DNA of 64,000 nt from SSF26 sp037443945 (lineage in GTDB: Bacteria; Chloroflexota; Anaerolineae; J102): positions 27,185 to 91,184 of the forward strand of contig JBBINH010000010.1 of the NCBI GenBank assembly GCA_037443945.1, given 5' to 3'. The position numbers were made by a program, and so were the translations under genes. Shown here one piece after another: positions 40,751 through 51,210 of the stretch. Below the pieces are notes generated by a model. That model saw nothing but the letters and a program-made list of their open reading frames with translations. It was not told the origin of the DNA and ran no database searches. Each line of letters opens with the position of its first letter. Positions within the stretch are counted from its first letter, which is position 1.

Positions 40751-43747
40751 TCAGAATTCCGGCAAGACGGAAAGATCGACAATGCCGTCGGGCAAAGCGG
40801 CGATGGCCTGCACCACGGCCAGGCGCGCAGCGCGCCGGACCGGGTCCTCGGTCATGACCAACACGGCCTCGAAGAAGGCGTTGATGGGATCGCGCAGGTC
40901 GGCCAAAACGGCCACCAGGGTGGGGACATCGGGCCTATCGGCAAGACGGGCCTGGGCGGCGGCTAAAGCTGCATAGAGGGCCTGGGTGGCCGGTTCGAGG
41001 TCGGCTTCCGGTTGCAAGGGATAGATCGTCTCGATCCCGCGTACGATCCGCTTGCAGCGGGCGTAGGCGGTCAGGATCTCGATCCAGTCGGGTCGGGCTA
41101 TCGCCTGGGCCAACTCGCGCACGGCCCGCCGGGCGCGCGCCGGGTCATGGCCCTGGGCGGCCAGGATGGCCTCGGTCACCTCATGACCGAACCCTTCCTC
41201 GCGGAGGACGCCGTACAGGCGGCGCCGCACAAACGCTGCCGCTTCCTGCACCACCGCCGCTTCCACCGGTACCGGCTGCAAAACGGCCGCATCGGCCAAA
41301 GCGGCCGCCACATCGAAGGATTTGTCGGCGGCGATCAGGTTCTGGACAATGGCCAGGGCCTCGCGGCGTAGCCCGAAGGGATCGTTGGCGCCCTTGGGCG
41401 CCAAGCCGACGGCAAAAAGACCCACCAGAGCGTCCAGGCGGGTAGCCAGGTTCAGGGCCAGGCCCACAGGGCTCAGGGGCACTTCCGGTCGGACGATATA
41501 GGCTTCGCGAATGGCACGGGCCACTTCCGGCGGTTCGCCGCTGTCGAGGGCGTAGATTTCGCCCATGATGCCCTGGAGCGAAGTGATCTCGATGACCATG
41601 CTCGTGGCCAGATCGGCCTTGCTGAGCCAGGCCGCCCGCCGGGCCAGGGCCCGCTCTTCCGGCGTCAGGCCCAGGCGTAGGGCCACCGGCTCCACCAGTT
41701 TCTCCAGTCGCGAGACCCGCGCCAGCATCGAACCGAGTTGTTCCTGGAAGGTCAGTTTGGCCAGGTCGCGGTTGAAATCCTCCAGGGGCCGCTTGCGATC
41801 CTGGCGCACGAAATAGGCCGCATCGGCATAGCGGGCGCGGATAACGGCCTCGTTGCCCTGACGGACCAGGTCGGCATCGCGATCGGCGCCGTTGGCAATG
41901 GTGATAAAGTAGGGCAACATGCTGCCGTCGCCCGCCAGGACCGGGAAGTAGCGCTGATGCTTTTTCATCACCGTGATCAAGACCGGCGCCGGCAGGCTGA
42001 GAAACTCGGGTTCAAAGCGCCCCAACAAGGCCAGTGGCTGCTCCACCAGGTCGGTCACTTCGTCGAGGAGGTCCTCATCAGGCGGCACCTGACCGCCAAC
42101 CTGAGCCGCCGTCTGCGCCAGCGCCGCAGCGATCTGCCGGCGGCGTTCGGTGCGGTCGACCACAATGCCGGCCGCGGCGAGGGTTTCGAAGTAGCGGTCG
42201 GCGACCGGGATGGGCAGGGGTGGCGAGCCTTGCGGCCGCAAGCCCCGGCTTACGCGGTCGCTGAGCACATCGGCATAGACAAAAGGCACCACCCGGTCGC
42301 CGTACAGGGCCACAAGCCAACGAATGGGCCGACTGAAACTAACGCGGCTGCGGTTCCACCGCATGGTCTTGCCAAAGCGCAAGCCTTCGATCCATCCCTG
42401 CAGCAGCTCGGGCAGGAGCTGATAGGTGGGACGGCCGGCGACGGTCTGGACGGCATAGACATAGCGCTTGCCGCCTTCCTCGCGCACGACCAATTCCTCG
42501 ACCGGCACCCCGCGACTGCGGGCAAAGCCCATGGCGGCCGGAGTCGGCTGCCCGTGGTCGTCAAAAGCACGGTCGGCCGGAGGCCCTCGGAAAATTTGGG
42601 TTTCGGGGTCCTGCTGCGCCGCCAGACGCCGTATGAACACCACCAACCGCCGCGGTGTGCCCGTCACGTAGACGCCTTCGTGCCGCAGCCGCGCTGCGGT
42701 CAGGCTGGCCGGGATCTCGCTCTCCCATTGCGCCAGGGCCTCGCGCACATCCTGCGCCGGCATTTCCTCGACGCCGACCTCGAGAACGAGATCGGCGGCT
42801 TCCTGGCCGGACGGCAGGGGAGTAGGCGGCGGCGCCGTGGGCACCACGACCTCACCCACCCCCTTGAGGAAGGGAAATTCGAGTTGCCGCCGTTGCTCCA
42901 CATAGGCTTCGGCCACGGTGCGGGTCAGGTCGCGCATCCGGCGGAAGAAGTTCGCCCGTTCCGTCACCCCGATGGCCCCGCGGGTGTCCAGCAGATTGAA
43001 GGTGTGCGAACAGCGCAGCACGTAATCATAGGCCGGAATGACCAGGCCCCGGGCGATGGCGGCCCTGGCCTCGGCTTCGTACAATTCGTAGAGCTGTTGC
43101 AGCCGCGCGACATCGGCCACATGGAAGGCATACTCGCAATGCTCGATCTCCTGAGGCTTGAGGATGTCGCCGTAGGTGTGGTGCTCATCCCATTGCAGGT
43201 CCCACACCTCGCGCACGCCCTGCAAAAACATGGCAATGCGCTCGAGACCGTAGGTCAGCTCCACGGCCACCGGGTCGAGGTCAAGCCCGCCGGCCTGCTG
43301 GAAATAGGTGAACTGGGTGATCTCCAGGCCGTCCAGCCACACCTCCCAGCCCAGACCCCAGGCGCCCAGAGCCGGGCTTTCCCAGTTGTCCTCGACAAAG
43401 CGGATGTCGTGGCGATCGAGGTCGATGCCCAGGGCGCGCAGGCTTTCCAGATAAAGCTCCTGAGGGTTGCCGGGGTCGGGCTTGAGGATCACCTGGTATT
43501 GGGTGTGCATCTGCATGCGATTGGGGTTTTCGGCGAACCGACCGTCATCGGGCCGATAGGAGGGCTCGACATAGCCCACCCGCCAGGGTTCCGGCCCCAG
43601 AACGCGCAGGGTGGTGGCGGGATTGGCCGTCCCTGCGCCGACTTTTTCGCTATAGGGCTGCCAGATCAGACAACCCTGCCCGGCCCAAAAGCGTTCCAGC
43701 CGGGCGATCATGGCCTGAAAAGTCAGAGGCGATGTGGATCGGGTCAT
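40751..43747 (-). CDS. glyQS: glycyl-tRNA synthetase, fused alpha and beta subunits
   Basis: A 998-residue single-chain synthetase that charges tRNA-Gly. The first ~300 residues are the GlyQ catalytic subunit (FWAGQGCLIWQPYSEKVGAGTANPATTLRVLG, YVEPSYRPDDGRFAENPNR, ELTYGLERIAMFLQG). A ~30-residue Pro-rich linker (VVPTAPPPTPLPSGQEA) leads to GlyS (DLVLEVGVEEMPAQDV, WNRSRVSFSRPIRWLVALYGD, VMKKHQRYFPV, DPFGLRREAL). In most bacteria these are two genes; fusions are known in some lineages. ATG at 43747 is preferred to TTG at 43759. No ribosome binding site is obvious. Confidence 0.95.
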   Translation of the reverse strand: MTRSTSPLTFQAMIARLERFWAGQGCLIWQPYSEKVGAGTANPATTLRVLGPEPWRVGYVEPSYRPDDGRFAENPNRMQMHTQYQVILKPDPGNPQELYLESLRALGIDLDRHDIRFVEDNWESPALGAWGLGWEVWLDGLEITQFTYFQQAGGLDLDPVAVELTYGLERIAMFLQGVREVWDLQWDEHHTYGDILKPQEIEHCEYAFHVADVARLQQLYELYEAEARAAIARGLVIPAYDYVLRCSHTFNLLDTRGAIGVTERANFFRRMRDLTRTVAEAYVEQRRQLEFPFLKGVGEVVVPTAPPPTPLPSGQEAADLVLEVGVEEMPAQDVREALAQWESEIPASLTAARLRHEGVYVTGTPRRLVVFIRRLAAQQDPETQIFRGPPADRAFDDHGQPTPAAMGFARSRGVPVEELVVREEGGKRYVYAVQTVAGRPTYQLLPELLQGWIEGLRFGKTMRWNRSRVSFSRPIRWLVALYGDRVVPFVYADVLSDRVSRGLRPQGSPPLPIPVADRYFETLAAAGIVVDRTERRRQIAAALAQTAAQVGGQVPPDEDLLDEVTDLVEQPLALLGRFEPEFLSLPAPVLITVMKKHQRYFPVLAGDGSMLPYFITIANGADRDADLVRQGNEAVIRARYADAAYFVRQDRKRPLEDFNRDLAKLTFQEQLGSMLARVSRLEKLVEPVALRLGLTPEERALARRAAWLSKADLATSMVIEITSLQGIMGEIYALDSGEPPEVARAIREAYIVRPEVPLSPVGLALNLATRLDALVGLFAVGLAPKGANDPFGLRREALAIVQNLIAADKSFDVAAALADAAVLQPVPVEAAVVQEAAAFVRRRLYGVLREEGFGHEVTEAILAAQGHDPARARRAVRELAQAIARPDWIEILTAYARCKRIVRGIETIYPLQPEADLEPATQALYAALAAAQARLADRPDVPTLVAVLADLRDPINAFFEAVLVMTEDPVRRAARLAVVQAIAALPDGIVDLSVLPEF

Positions 43748-43878
43748 GGTGGATGGCAAAATCGGGATACACGGGGATAAAAAAGCACAGCTCGTTATTG
43801 TATAGCGGTTGTGTCCGGAGACCGAGTCCTGGCCGCGACCAAAGCGACCCGGTTATATCGACAAGCGTCGAGAGGTGG

Positions 43879-44262
43879 TTAACCTCGGTCCGGGCCTTGG
43901 TTTTCGCGCCAACGTTGGCGCTGCCGCGCCAGATAGCGCGTGGCCAGCTCGCGTCCCTGCTCCACCGGAAAACGGTTGTTGGCCTTGGCCTGGTTGGCCT
44001 GCAAAGCAGCCTCCATGTCAATGCCGAACTGATAGGCCAGCTTGAAGAGGAAGGTCATGCAATCGGCCAGCTCGGTGGCCAGCAAGGCGCGACGCCGGTC
44101 GGGGTCGTCGGGTTCACGGTAGCCCTCCAGATAAAGCACCTCGCGGGCGATTTCGCCCAGCTCTTCCAGGGCATGAACCAGGGTTTGGGCCGGCTGCACG
44201 CGATCGAAACCGCGTTCGCGGTCATAGGCCTCGAGCCAGCGCTGATAGTCGGCAATATGCAT
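43879..44262 (-). CDS. MazG-like nucleotide pyrophosphohydrolase
   Basis: A 127-residue all-helical protein. The MazG-type metal site is recognisable: LVHALEELGEIAREVLYL (ExxE) and LATELADCMTFLFKLAYQFGID (ExxD). It would remove pyrophosphate from nucleoside triphosphates, perhaps for house-cleaning. It lies eight bases downstream of recO. Confidence 0.8.
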   Translation of the reverse strand: MHIADYQRWLEAYDRERGFDRVQPAQTLVHALEELGEIAREVLYLEGYREPDDPDRRRALLATELADCMTFLFKLAYQFGIDMEAALQANQAKANNRFPVEQGRELATRYLARQRQRWRENQGPDRG

Positions 44263-44270
44263 GTCTGTGC

Positions 44271-45029
44271 TCAGCCATTGCGGAGAAGGTGAATGAAGGC
44301 AGGTGTGTGTAATCGCCGTTCTAACACAAAGCGAATGTAGCCCGCCAACAGCCGTTCGATTTGCCGAAGACGGGCCGGTGCGAGGTCGAGGCGCAAGGCC
44401 ACCTCGGCCGGTTGCGTCTGCAAATAGCGCAGGATCTTCAAGGCTCCGGCGTCAAGCGCCTCGGCCTCCGGTTGGCCTTCGCCATGCCGGGGACACAACA
44501 CGCCGCCACGCGCCACGGCCAGGTAGTTTGTCACCGGCTGCAAAGGCTCGCCGCATTCGACGCAACGGAACAGGGCGGGCTGGTAGCCGCTTAGTCGCAA
44601 AAGCGCCAGCTCGAACCAGCGCGCCAGCAGCACCGGTCGTCCGGTGTGTTCCAGGAGGTGCAAGGCCTGCAGCAAAAGGTCGAAGATATCCCGGTGTTCA
44701 TCCTCCTCCTGGGCAAAGGCATCGACCAGTTCGACAAAGTAGAAGGCGTAGGCGGTCCTTTCCAGGTCTTCGCGCAGCGCCCGAAAGGCGTATACCGTGT
44801 CCGCCTGGGTCACCAGGTCCCACGAACGGCCGCGGGCGATAAGCAGTTGGACATGGGTGAACGGCTCCAGGTGACCGGCCTTGCGGCTGGCGGGCCGACG
44901 CACGCCCCTGGCGAGCAAGGTGCGTTTGCCCAGGTCCGGGGTCATCACGGTGAGCACGCGATCGGCCTCGCCTTGATCGCGATGTTTGAGGATAATGGCC
45001 CGCGTGCTATAGAGCGCTTCGCGGGTCAA
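44271..45029 (-). CDS. recO: DNA repair protein RecO
   Basis: A 252-residue recombination mediator: N-terminal OB fold (YSTRAIILKHRDQGEADRVLTVMTPDLGKRTLLARGVRRPASRKAGHLEPF, given here only as the recognisable start) and a zinc-finger region with CVECGEPL and CPRH. RecO anneals single strands and loads RecA with RecR. I chose TTG at 45029: GGAGGT lies six bases upstream and the TTGA overlaps the cdd stop codon. Length is typical. Confidence 0.92.
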   Translation of the reverse strand: MTREALYSTRAIILKHRDQGEADRVLTVMTPDLGKRTLLARGVRRPASRKAGHLEPFTHVQLLIARGRSWDLVTQADTVYAFRALREDLERTAYAFYFVELVDAFAQEEDEHRDIFDLLLQALHLLEHTGRPVLLARWFELALLRLSGYQPALFRCVECGEPLQPVTNYLAVARGGVLCPRHGEGQPEAEALDAGALKILRYLQTQPAEVALRLDLAPARLRQIERLLAGYIRFVLERRLHTPAFIHLLRNG

Positions 45030-45451
45030 GACCCACCTCCTCCGTGTCCTGTCGGCAGATGCTCCGGCCCAAAGGAGTCGGGCAGCAAGTCGGCCACCGT
45101 GGTGAGACGATAGTTGCCCCCCGTATCGGCGATGATCACCGTCATCGTAGGGGCGAATTCGCGCATCACCTGACGACAACTTCCGCACGGGCTGCCGCCG
45201 TTGCTCGTCACCACGGCCAGAGCGTGAAACTGGCGATAGCCCTGGGCGACGGCAGCAAACAAAGCCACCCGCTCGGCGCAACATGTGAGGGGGTAGGAGG
45301 CGTTCTCGATGTTGCAGCCGGTGATGATGTGCCCTTCTGCGGTCAGAACGGCTGCCCCTACAGGATATCGAGAGTAGGGGACATAAGCATGCTCACGCGC
45401 CGCCTGAGCGGCCTGTATCAGACGATCGAGGTCTAAAATCGGGGGCTTCAT
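45026..45451 (-). CDS. cdd: cytidine deaminase
   Basis: A 141-residue zinc enzyme converting cytidine and deoxycytidine to uridine and deoxyuridine for salvage. The active-site signature is CNIENASYPLTCCAERVA (Cys in CAE with catalytic Glu) and PCGSCRQVMREF (the two further zinc cysteines). An ATG at 45460 is an alternative start. Coupled to recO through the TTGA overlap. Confidence 0.93.
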   Translation of the reverse strand: MKPPILDLDRLIQAAQAAREHAYVPYSRYPVGAAVLTAEGHIITGCNIENASYPLTCCAERVALFAAVAQGYRQFHALAVVTSNGGSPCGSCRQVMREFAPTMTVIIADTGGNYRLTTVADLLPDSFGPEHLPTGHGGGGS

Positions 45452-45499
45452 GAAGAGCATCGATGGGGGAATGGTTTGCGGATACACGGATGAGCTCGC

Positions 45500-46783
45500 T
45501 TACGCAGCCGTGCCAGTTGCGGTCTCGCCCGATAGCTGTTTCAACACCACTCGCACCTGCTCGATGCGGTTATCGTTGACGGAGACAACCTCCAGGCGGG
45601 CATCGTCCAGCTCCACCCGATCACCGACATCAGGGACCCGCTGCAAGTGGGAGTAGATGACGCCAGCCAGGGTGTAGCTTTCGTCTTCATCGGTCAGGGC
45701 CAGACCCAACTCCCGGTTGACATCATCGATATGGGCCCGACCGCTAACCAGGTAAACCTGGGGTTCGAGCTGCTGGATAAGGGGAACCTCGAAGTCGTAC
45801 TCGTCCTGGATTTCGCCGACGATTTCCTCCAACAAGTCCTCGATGGTCACAATGCCGGCGGTGCCACCGTATTCATCCACGACAACGGCGAGATGGGTCT
45901 TTTTATGCTGAAGATCGCTCAATAAGTCGTCAACAAGGGCCGATTCGGGCACAAAGTAGGGTTTGCGCATGAGTTGGCGCAGGGAGAAGTCGGTCTTGCG
46001 CTCCCGGAAGTAGGTCAGTAAGTCCTTGGCGTAGAGGACGCCCACGATGCGGTCGATGGTCTCCTCGTAGACGGGGATGCGGGAGTGTCCGGAAGTGACG
46101 CAGACGTCGAGGGCCTCCTCCAAGGAGGCATCCACAGGCAAAGCCACGACATCGACACGGGGGACCATGACCTCGGCCACGGTCTTGTCGCCGAGACGGA
46201 CGATGCCGTCGATCATCTCGCGCTCTTCCTCCTCGATCAGGGGTTCCTCGGCGCCGAGGCGTAAGAGGAGGCGCAATCCGTCTTCGGTGAGAAGAATCGA
46301 GCGAGTGGATAACGCGTCGCTTGGCTCAAGACGTCGTGCTCGCCACCAGAACGGCCAGCTTATGGGCATGACCAGGCTCAAGAGCCAACGCAAAGGGCGA
46401 CCGAGGCGTAGCGCCGTCGCCAGGGGTTGATGGAGAGCCAGTCCCCGCATCTCCACCCGCAGGAGGAGGAACAGGAGCGCCGTCAGCAAGAGGAGTCCGA
46501 TCAGTGACAGGATGTCCCAGCCCCAGGTCAAAACCGTCCAGGTCACGACTCCGGCGGCGGTAATATGGGCCAGGGTACGCCAGACGGTAAAACCGGTCAT
46601 CAGGCGCTCGACATCCTTAAAGAGAGCCTCGACAACCAACGCCGCGGGGTTGCCGGCCTCGCCGAGTCGCCGGAGCTGAGAGCGATCAAGAGCAGCCAGG
46701 GCCATTTCGGCTAGGGAGACGAAGGCGAAGACAAAAACGGCCAGCGCCCACAAGAACAGCGCCGACCCTATAGCGATGGTCAT
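45500..46783 (-). CDS. CorC/HlyC-type protein with CNNM-like membrane and CBS domains
   Basis: A 427-residue protein with an N-terminal membrane domain of three to four helices (IAIGSALFLWALAVFVFAFVSLAEMALAAL and a later pair), a double CBS domain (MVPRVDVVALPVDASLEEALDVCVTSGHSRIPVYEE; HKKTHLAVVVDEYGGTAGIVTIEDLLEEIVGEIQDE) and a C-terminal CorC/HlyC FAD-type domain. Such proteins are implicated in magnesium or cobalt transport and its regulation. Start at 46783 avoids a long unconserved N-terminal extension. Adjoins the 5S rRNA gene. Confidence 0.88.
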   Translation of the reverse strand: MTIAIGSALFLWALAVFVFAFVSLAEMALAALDRSQLRRLGEAGNPAALVVEALFKDVERLMTGFTVWRTLAHITAAGVVTWTVLTWGWDILSLIGLLLLTALLFLLLRVEMRGLALHQPLATALRLGRPLRWLLSLVMPISWPFWWRARRLEPSDALSTRSILLTEDGLRLLLRLGAEEPLIEEEEREMIDGIVRLGDKTVAEVMVPRVDVVALPVDASLEEALDVCVTSGHSRIPVYEETIDRIVGVLYAKDLLTYFRERKTDFSLRQLMRKPYFVPESALVDDLLSDLQHKKTHLAVVVDEYGGTAGIVTIEDLLEEIVGEIQDEYDFEVPLIQQLEPQVYLVSGRAHIDDVNRELGLALTDEDESYTLAGVIYSHLQRVPDVGDRVELDDARLEVVSVNDNRIEQVRVVLKQLSGETATGTAA

Positions 46784-46984
46784 ACCGGGTGATGGTCGTA
46801 CCAAAACAACGCTGCCCGACGGGAGCGAACCGCAGACCGAGGGGCAAGCCTGGGAAAAAGCCGTGCTTACTGCAAAGATACCACAAGGCCCCCTTGAGAG
46901 CAATCACCACGGTGTCCCCACACGCCTGGCGGTGAACCCCTCCCCTCGTTAGCGGCGATGGCAATGCGGGCAAAATAAAAAGCT

Positions 46985-47104
46985 CTCCTGGCAATGCCCT
47001 ACTCTTGCAGGGGGCTGCCCCCCAACTACCATCGGCGCAGAAGAGCTTAACGACCGGGTTCGGAATGGGACCGGGTGTGGCCTCTTCGCTATGATCACCA
47101 GGAG
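46985..47104 (-). rRNA. rrf: 5S ribosomal RNA
   Basis: The minus strand carries a 5S pattern: GAAGAGGCCACACCCGGTCC, CCGAACCCGGTCGTTAAGC and GCAAGAGTAGGGC. The terminal stem is extended by flanking complementary arms (AAAAGCTCTCCTGG against CCAGGAGAGCTTTT), and the 3' side runs into TTTTTATTTT, which could also terminate the operon. Ends are approximate. Confidence 0.95.
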
Positions 47105-47409
47105 AGCTTTTATGGACATGGAAAGGGATGTCTACCGACACCCTAACACCTGAATAGGACACACGCTTCTCGCACCCTTTCTTGCGTAGGTTAAGCCCTC
47201 GTGCATTAGTACGGCTTCGCTGAACGCATTGCTGCGCTTACACGTGCCGCCTATCGAGCCGGTAGTCTCCCGGCGCACTTACCCAGTTGACCTGGTGGGG
47301 AATCTCATCTTGAGGCAGGTTTCCCACTTAGATGCTTTCAGCGGTTATCCTTGCCCGACTTAGCTACCCGGCGATGCCGCTGGCGCGACAGCCGGCACAC
47401 CAGAGGTCG

Positions 47410-47440
<31 letters not shown>

Positions 47441-47458
47441 CTCCTCTCAAATTCCCTA

Positions 47459-47517
<59 letters not shown>

Positions 47518-47518
47518 G

Positions 47519-47552
<34 letters not shown>

Positions 47553-47554
47553 AA

Positions 47555-47627
<73 letters not shown>

Positions 47628-47628
47628 C

Positions 47629-47661
<33 letters not shown>

Positions 47662-47794
47662 AAGCCACGGCCCTTCCACTCGGTACCGTGGGATCACTAA
47701 GGCCGACTTTCGTCCCTGCGCGACTTGTAGGTCTTGCAGTCAAGCACCCTTATGCCTTTACACTCTACGGCTGGTTTCCATTCAGCCTGAGGGT

Positions 47795-47854
<60 letters not shown>

Positions 47855-48007
47855 GCACTGTCCCCACGCCGGATGAACGGACGCAGGTTAGGGCCAAGAC
47901 TTAACCAGGCTGGTATTCCACCGGCGACTCCACCGAGGCTGGCGCCCCGGCTTCACAGTCTCCCAGCTATCCTCTACAGATTAAGCCCTAGCGCAATGCC
48001 AAGCTGT

Positions 48008-48048
<41 letters not shown>

Positions 48049-48116
48049 ACGCATCTTCACGCTTACTTCAATTTCACCGGGTCCCTCGTTGAGACAGTGC
48101 TCCGCTCGTTACGCCA

Positions 48117-48155
<39 letters not shown>

Positions 48156-48793
48156 CGGTAGTTCTCACTCTGTTTCCAGAGGAGCCGGACTTTCTCTTCC
48201 TCGTCCTGTGTTCATCTGAGAGGCAAGGGTGCGGATCTGTGCGATTCCCTCCGGAGTCAGATGGGCTCCTCGTTCCATGAGGAGCAGAATGCGTCTGAAC
48301 TTGAGGAAATCGAGGTACTTCTTGGTCTTCAGAGGATGCTGTTCAAAGAAAGGCACAATACGCTCCCGCAGATGGGTTACATCGCGGACTCGATAGGCCA
48401 TGCGGTCGGCGTGGTTGCGACGAACGACGCCACAGCCGAAAAACCGCTTGAGGGCGTACAGGATTTGCACGTCACGCTGGTGTTGAACCACCGTGAATTC
48501 GGGCAGCACCTGGTAGCCCGTTTGCATCTCGGGATGCGGATTGATGCCTACATAGAAGCAGCCCTCGCCATCGACAAATCCGACGACCCACTGCGCTTCT
48601 AGCTTCATAGCAGACGAGGCTGAACGTAAAGTCTCTGAGGGTTCTCCTGTATCGTTGTCTATCATAGGAGCCTTCCCTGCGGATTGTCCCCTTGTCCGGT
48701 GGATTTTTACTGTCTGCCTGTCGGCAGTGAGTACCACGCGGCTGTGCGAGGAGTTTCCCGCATATAGTTCAGTTTTACTAAGGCTCGCGTTGA
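48156..48793 (-). other. group I intron in 23S rRNA at E. coli position 1931
   Basis: The 638-nt insertion follows exon U1931 and ends in G, as group I introns do. Core elements on the minus strand: R-like CAGAGACTTT (48637-48628 region) pairs with S-like AAGAGAAAGTCC (48197-48186) to form P7. A Q-like AATCCGCAGGG lies upstream near 48686-48670. Between R and S lies the endonuclease ORF. Introns at L1931 with LAGLIDADG genes are known from Thermotoga and Simkania. Boundaries come from comparison with the conserved exon sequence and should be exact or within a base. Confidence 0.9.
48165..48608 (-). CDS. LAGLIDADG homing endonuclease of the 23S intron
   Basis: A 147-residue single-motif endonuclease; VVGFVDGEGCFYVGI is the LAGLIDADG helix and active-site Asp/Glu region, so it acts as a homodimer like I-CreI. 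It should cut the intron-less 23S gene around CTAAGGT/AGCGAA and so spread the intron. The frame is also open upstream: an ATG at 48665 would give 166 residues but run through the intron's R element. The last ~30 residues and the stop overlap S and the P9 region. No ribosome binding site is evident. The frame is intact. Confidence 0.87.
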   Translation of the reverse strand: MKLEAQWVVGFVDGEGCFYVGINPHPEMQTGYQVLPEFTVVQHQRDVQILYALKRFFGCGVVRRNHADRMAYRVRDVTHLRERIVPFFEQHPLKTKKYLDFLKFRRILLLMERGAHLTPEGIAQIRTLASQMNTGRGRESPAPLETE

Positions 48794-48842
<49 letters not shown>

Positions 48843-48860
48843 AGAGCTTCGCTTGCGCTA

Positions 48861-48901
<41 letters not shown>

Positions 48902-49638
48902 CCTATACGTCACCTTTCGGTTTCGCAGAGACCTGTGGTTTTGATAAACAGTCGGCAGAGCCATTTCACTGCGGCCGTCTCGGGCTCGAACGAGCATGTC
49001 ATCTCACCCTAACACGGCGATCCTTCTCCCGAAGTTACGGATCCATTTTGCCTAGTTCCTTAACGAGGGTTCTCCCGATCCCCTTGGTATACTCTACCCG
49101 TCTACCGGGGTCGGTTTGCGGTACGGGCACGTGAGTCTCGCTAGGGGCTTTTCTTGGCAGCATGGGCTCATCCACTTGTGGCGCTAAGCGCACCGCCATC
49201 ACCCCTTAGCTCGGTCGGTCTTTTCGCCCCGACCTCAACGCCTACGGGCTTGGCACCTGAATCCAGTAACAGGCTGGACTACCCTTCTGCGTCCCCCCAA
49301 TCGCTCAAGCGACTCGACGTGGTTCCGGAATGTTGACCGGATGTCCATCGGCTACGCCGTTCGGCCTCACCTTAGGCCCGACTAACCCGACGCGGATTAA
49401 CCTTCCGTCGGAAACCTTAGACTTACGGGGAACACGTTTCTCGCGTGTTTTACGCTACTCATGCGAGCATTCGCACTCCTGCCTGCTCCAGCCGTCCTCA
49501 CGGTCGACCTTCACAGCGAGACAGGACGCTCCCCTACTGCTCCAGCCATGCTGAAGCCCACAGCTTCGGTGGTAAGCTTGAGCCCCGTGAATTTTCGGCG
49601 CAGAATCACTAGACCAGTGAGCTGTTACGCACTCTTTA

Positions 49639-49676
<38 letters not shown>

Positions 49677-50017
49677 AGTAACTCCACATCCTTTACCACT
49701 TAGCTTACACTTGGGGACCTTAGCTGGTGATCTGGGCTGTTTCCCTCTCGACGACGAAACTCATCTCCCGCCGTCCGACTCCCAGGCTCTGGAGTACCGG
49801 CATTCGGAGTTTGGTTGGGTTTGGTAAGCGGGAAGCCCCCTAGCCCATCCAGTGCTCTACCTCCGGTACTGAACGCCTGAGGCTAGCCCTAAAGCTATTT
49901 CGGGGAGAACCAGCTATATCCGGGTTCGATTGGCATTTCACCTCTATCCACAGCTCATCCCCTAATTTTGCAACATTAGTGGGTTCGGCCCTCCACGTGA
50001 TGTTACTCACGCTTCAG

Positions 50018-50060
<43 letters not shown>

Positions 50061-50836
50061 GACTCCGGCGACCGAAGTCGCCAACGCCCTATTCAGACTC
50101 GCTTTCGCTACGGCTCCGGCTGTGACTGCCTTAACCTTGCCGCTGAGAAGTAACTCGCTCGCTCATTCTCCAAAAGGCACGCCGTCACACCTTACCGTGC
50201 AAGCACGGCCATAGTGCTTCGACTGGTTGTAGGCCTACGGTTTCAGGTTCTATTTCACTCCCCGCACTGGGGTGCTTTTCACCTTTCCCTCACGGTACTG
50301 GTGCACTATCGGTCGTCAAACGTGTTTAGCCTTGGGAAGTGGACTTCCCGGTTTCCCACAGGATTAGCGTGCCCCGTGGTACTCAGGAACACCGACAGGA
50401 GTCCGGTCCGATTTTATGTACGGGACTATCACCCTCTCTGGTTGGCCTTTCCAGTACCATTCCACTATCAGCCGGATTTGTCACTCCTTGAGGCCTTCGC
50501 AGCGACCTCTGTCGGGTCCTCCAACCCCCGCACAGCAACGCCTGCGAGCTATCACGCTGTACGGGTTTGGGCTTTTCCCCTTTCGCTCGCCACTACTCAG
50601 GGAATGATTTCTTTTCCTCGAGGTACTAAGATGTTTCAGTTCCCTCGGTCCCCTCCAACCTGCCTATGGGTTCAGCAGGTGGTACCTGGGCATTCCCCCA
50701 GGTGGGTTTCCCCATTCGGGCATCCCCGGATCAACGCCTGTCGCGGCTACCCGAGGCTTATCGCAGCTAACCACGCCCTTCATCGGCGTTTGACGCCAAG
50801 GCATCCACCGTAGGCCCTTAGTAGCTTAACCTACGC

Positions 50837-51135
50837 AAGAAACGATGCTTGAAGTTCGTGTATCCTATCCAGTTGTTAAGGTGCCGGCCAGGGGGAGGTC
50901 CCCCTTGGGGTTTCTTGACCCCCGCCTACTCCCGTTACCGGGAACAGGCGACGATCAAGAAACCATCTAAACGACAACGGCCCGACAGCATGTCGGGCCG
51001 TGTTTCCCTTCCTGCTGTCGTATCAGGCTATAGAGGAAGAAACGTGTTGCTGAATGCGAACAAGGGATAGTTAAGAGAGCGTAACCAAACGATTAGCAAG
51101 GAGTAGTTTAACATCGGCGCCAGGGATCTGTCAAG
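50837..51135. other. rRNA spacer between tRNA-Ile and 23S
   Basis: No gene. It carries the left arm of the 23S processing stem (CTTAACCTACGCAAGA at the boundary), a CCTTAACAAC box resembling antitermination boxA on the minus strand near 50870, and a CGGCCCGACAGCATGTCGGGCCG hairpin near 50978-51000. Confidence 0.6.
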
Positions 51136-51209
<74 letters not shown>

Positions 51210-51210
51210 A

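Noticed and set aside
41738..43780. 680-residue open frame antisense to glyQS
   Set aside because: It mirrors the synthetase gene on the other strand and has no recognisable domain. High GC with strong third-position bias opens long antisense frames.
48156..48793. Reading the 23S insertion as a simple intervening sequence excised without splicing
   Set aside because: The insertion site, terminal G, P7-forming R and S elements and LAGLIDADG gene fit a group I intron better.
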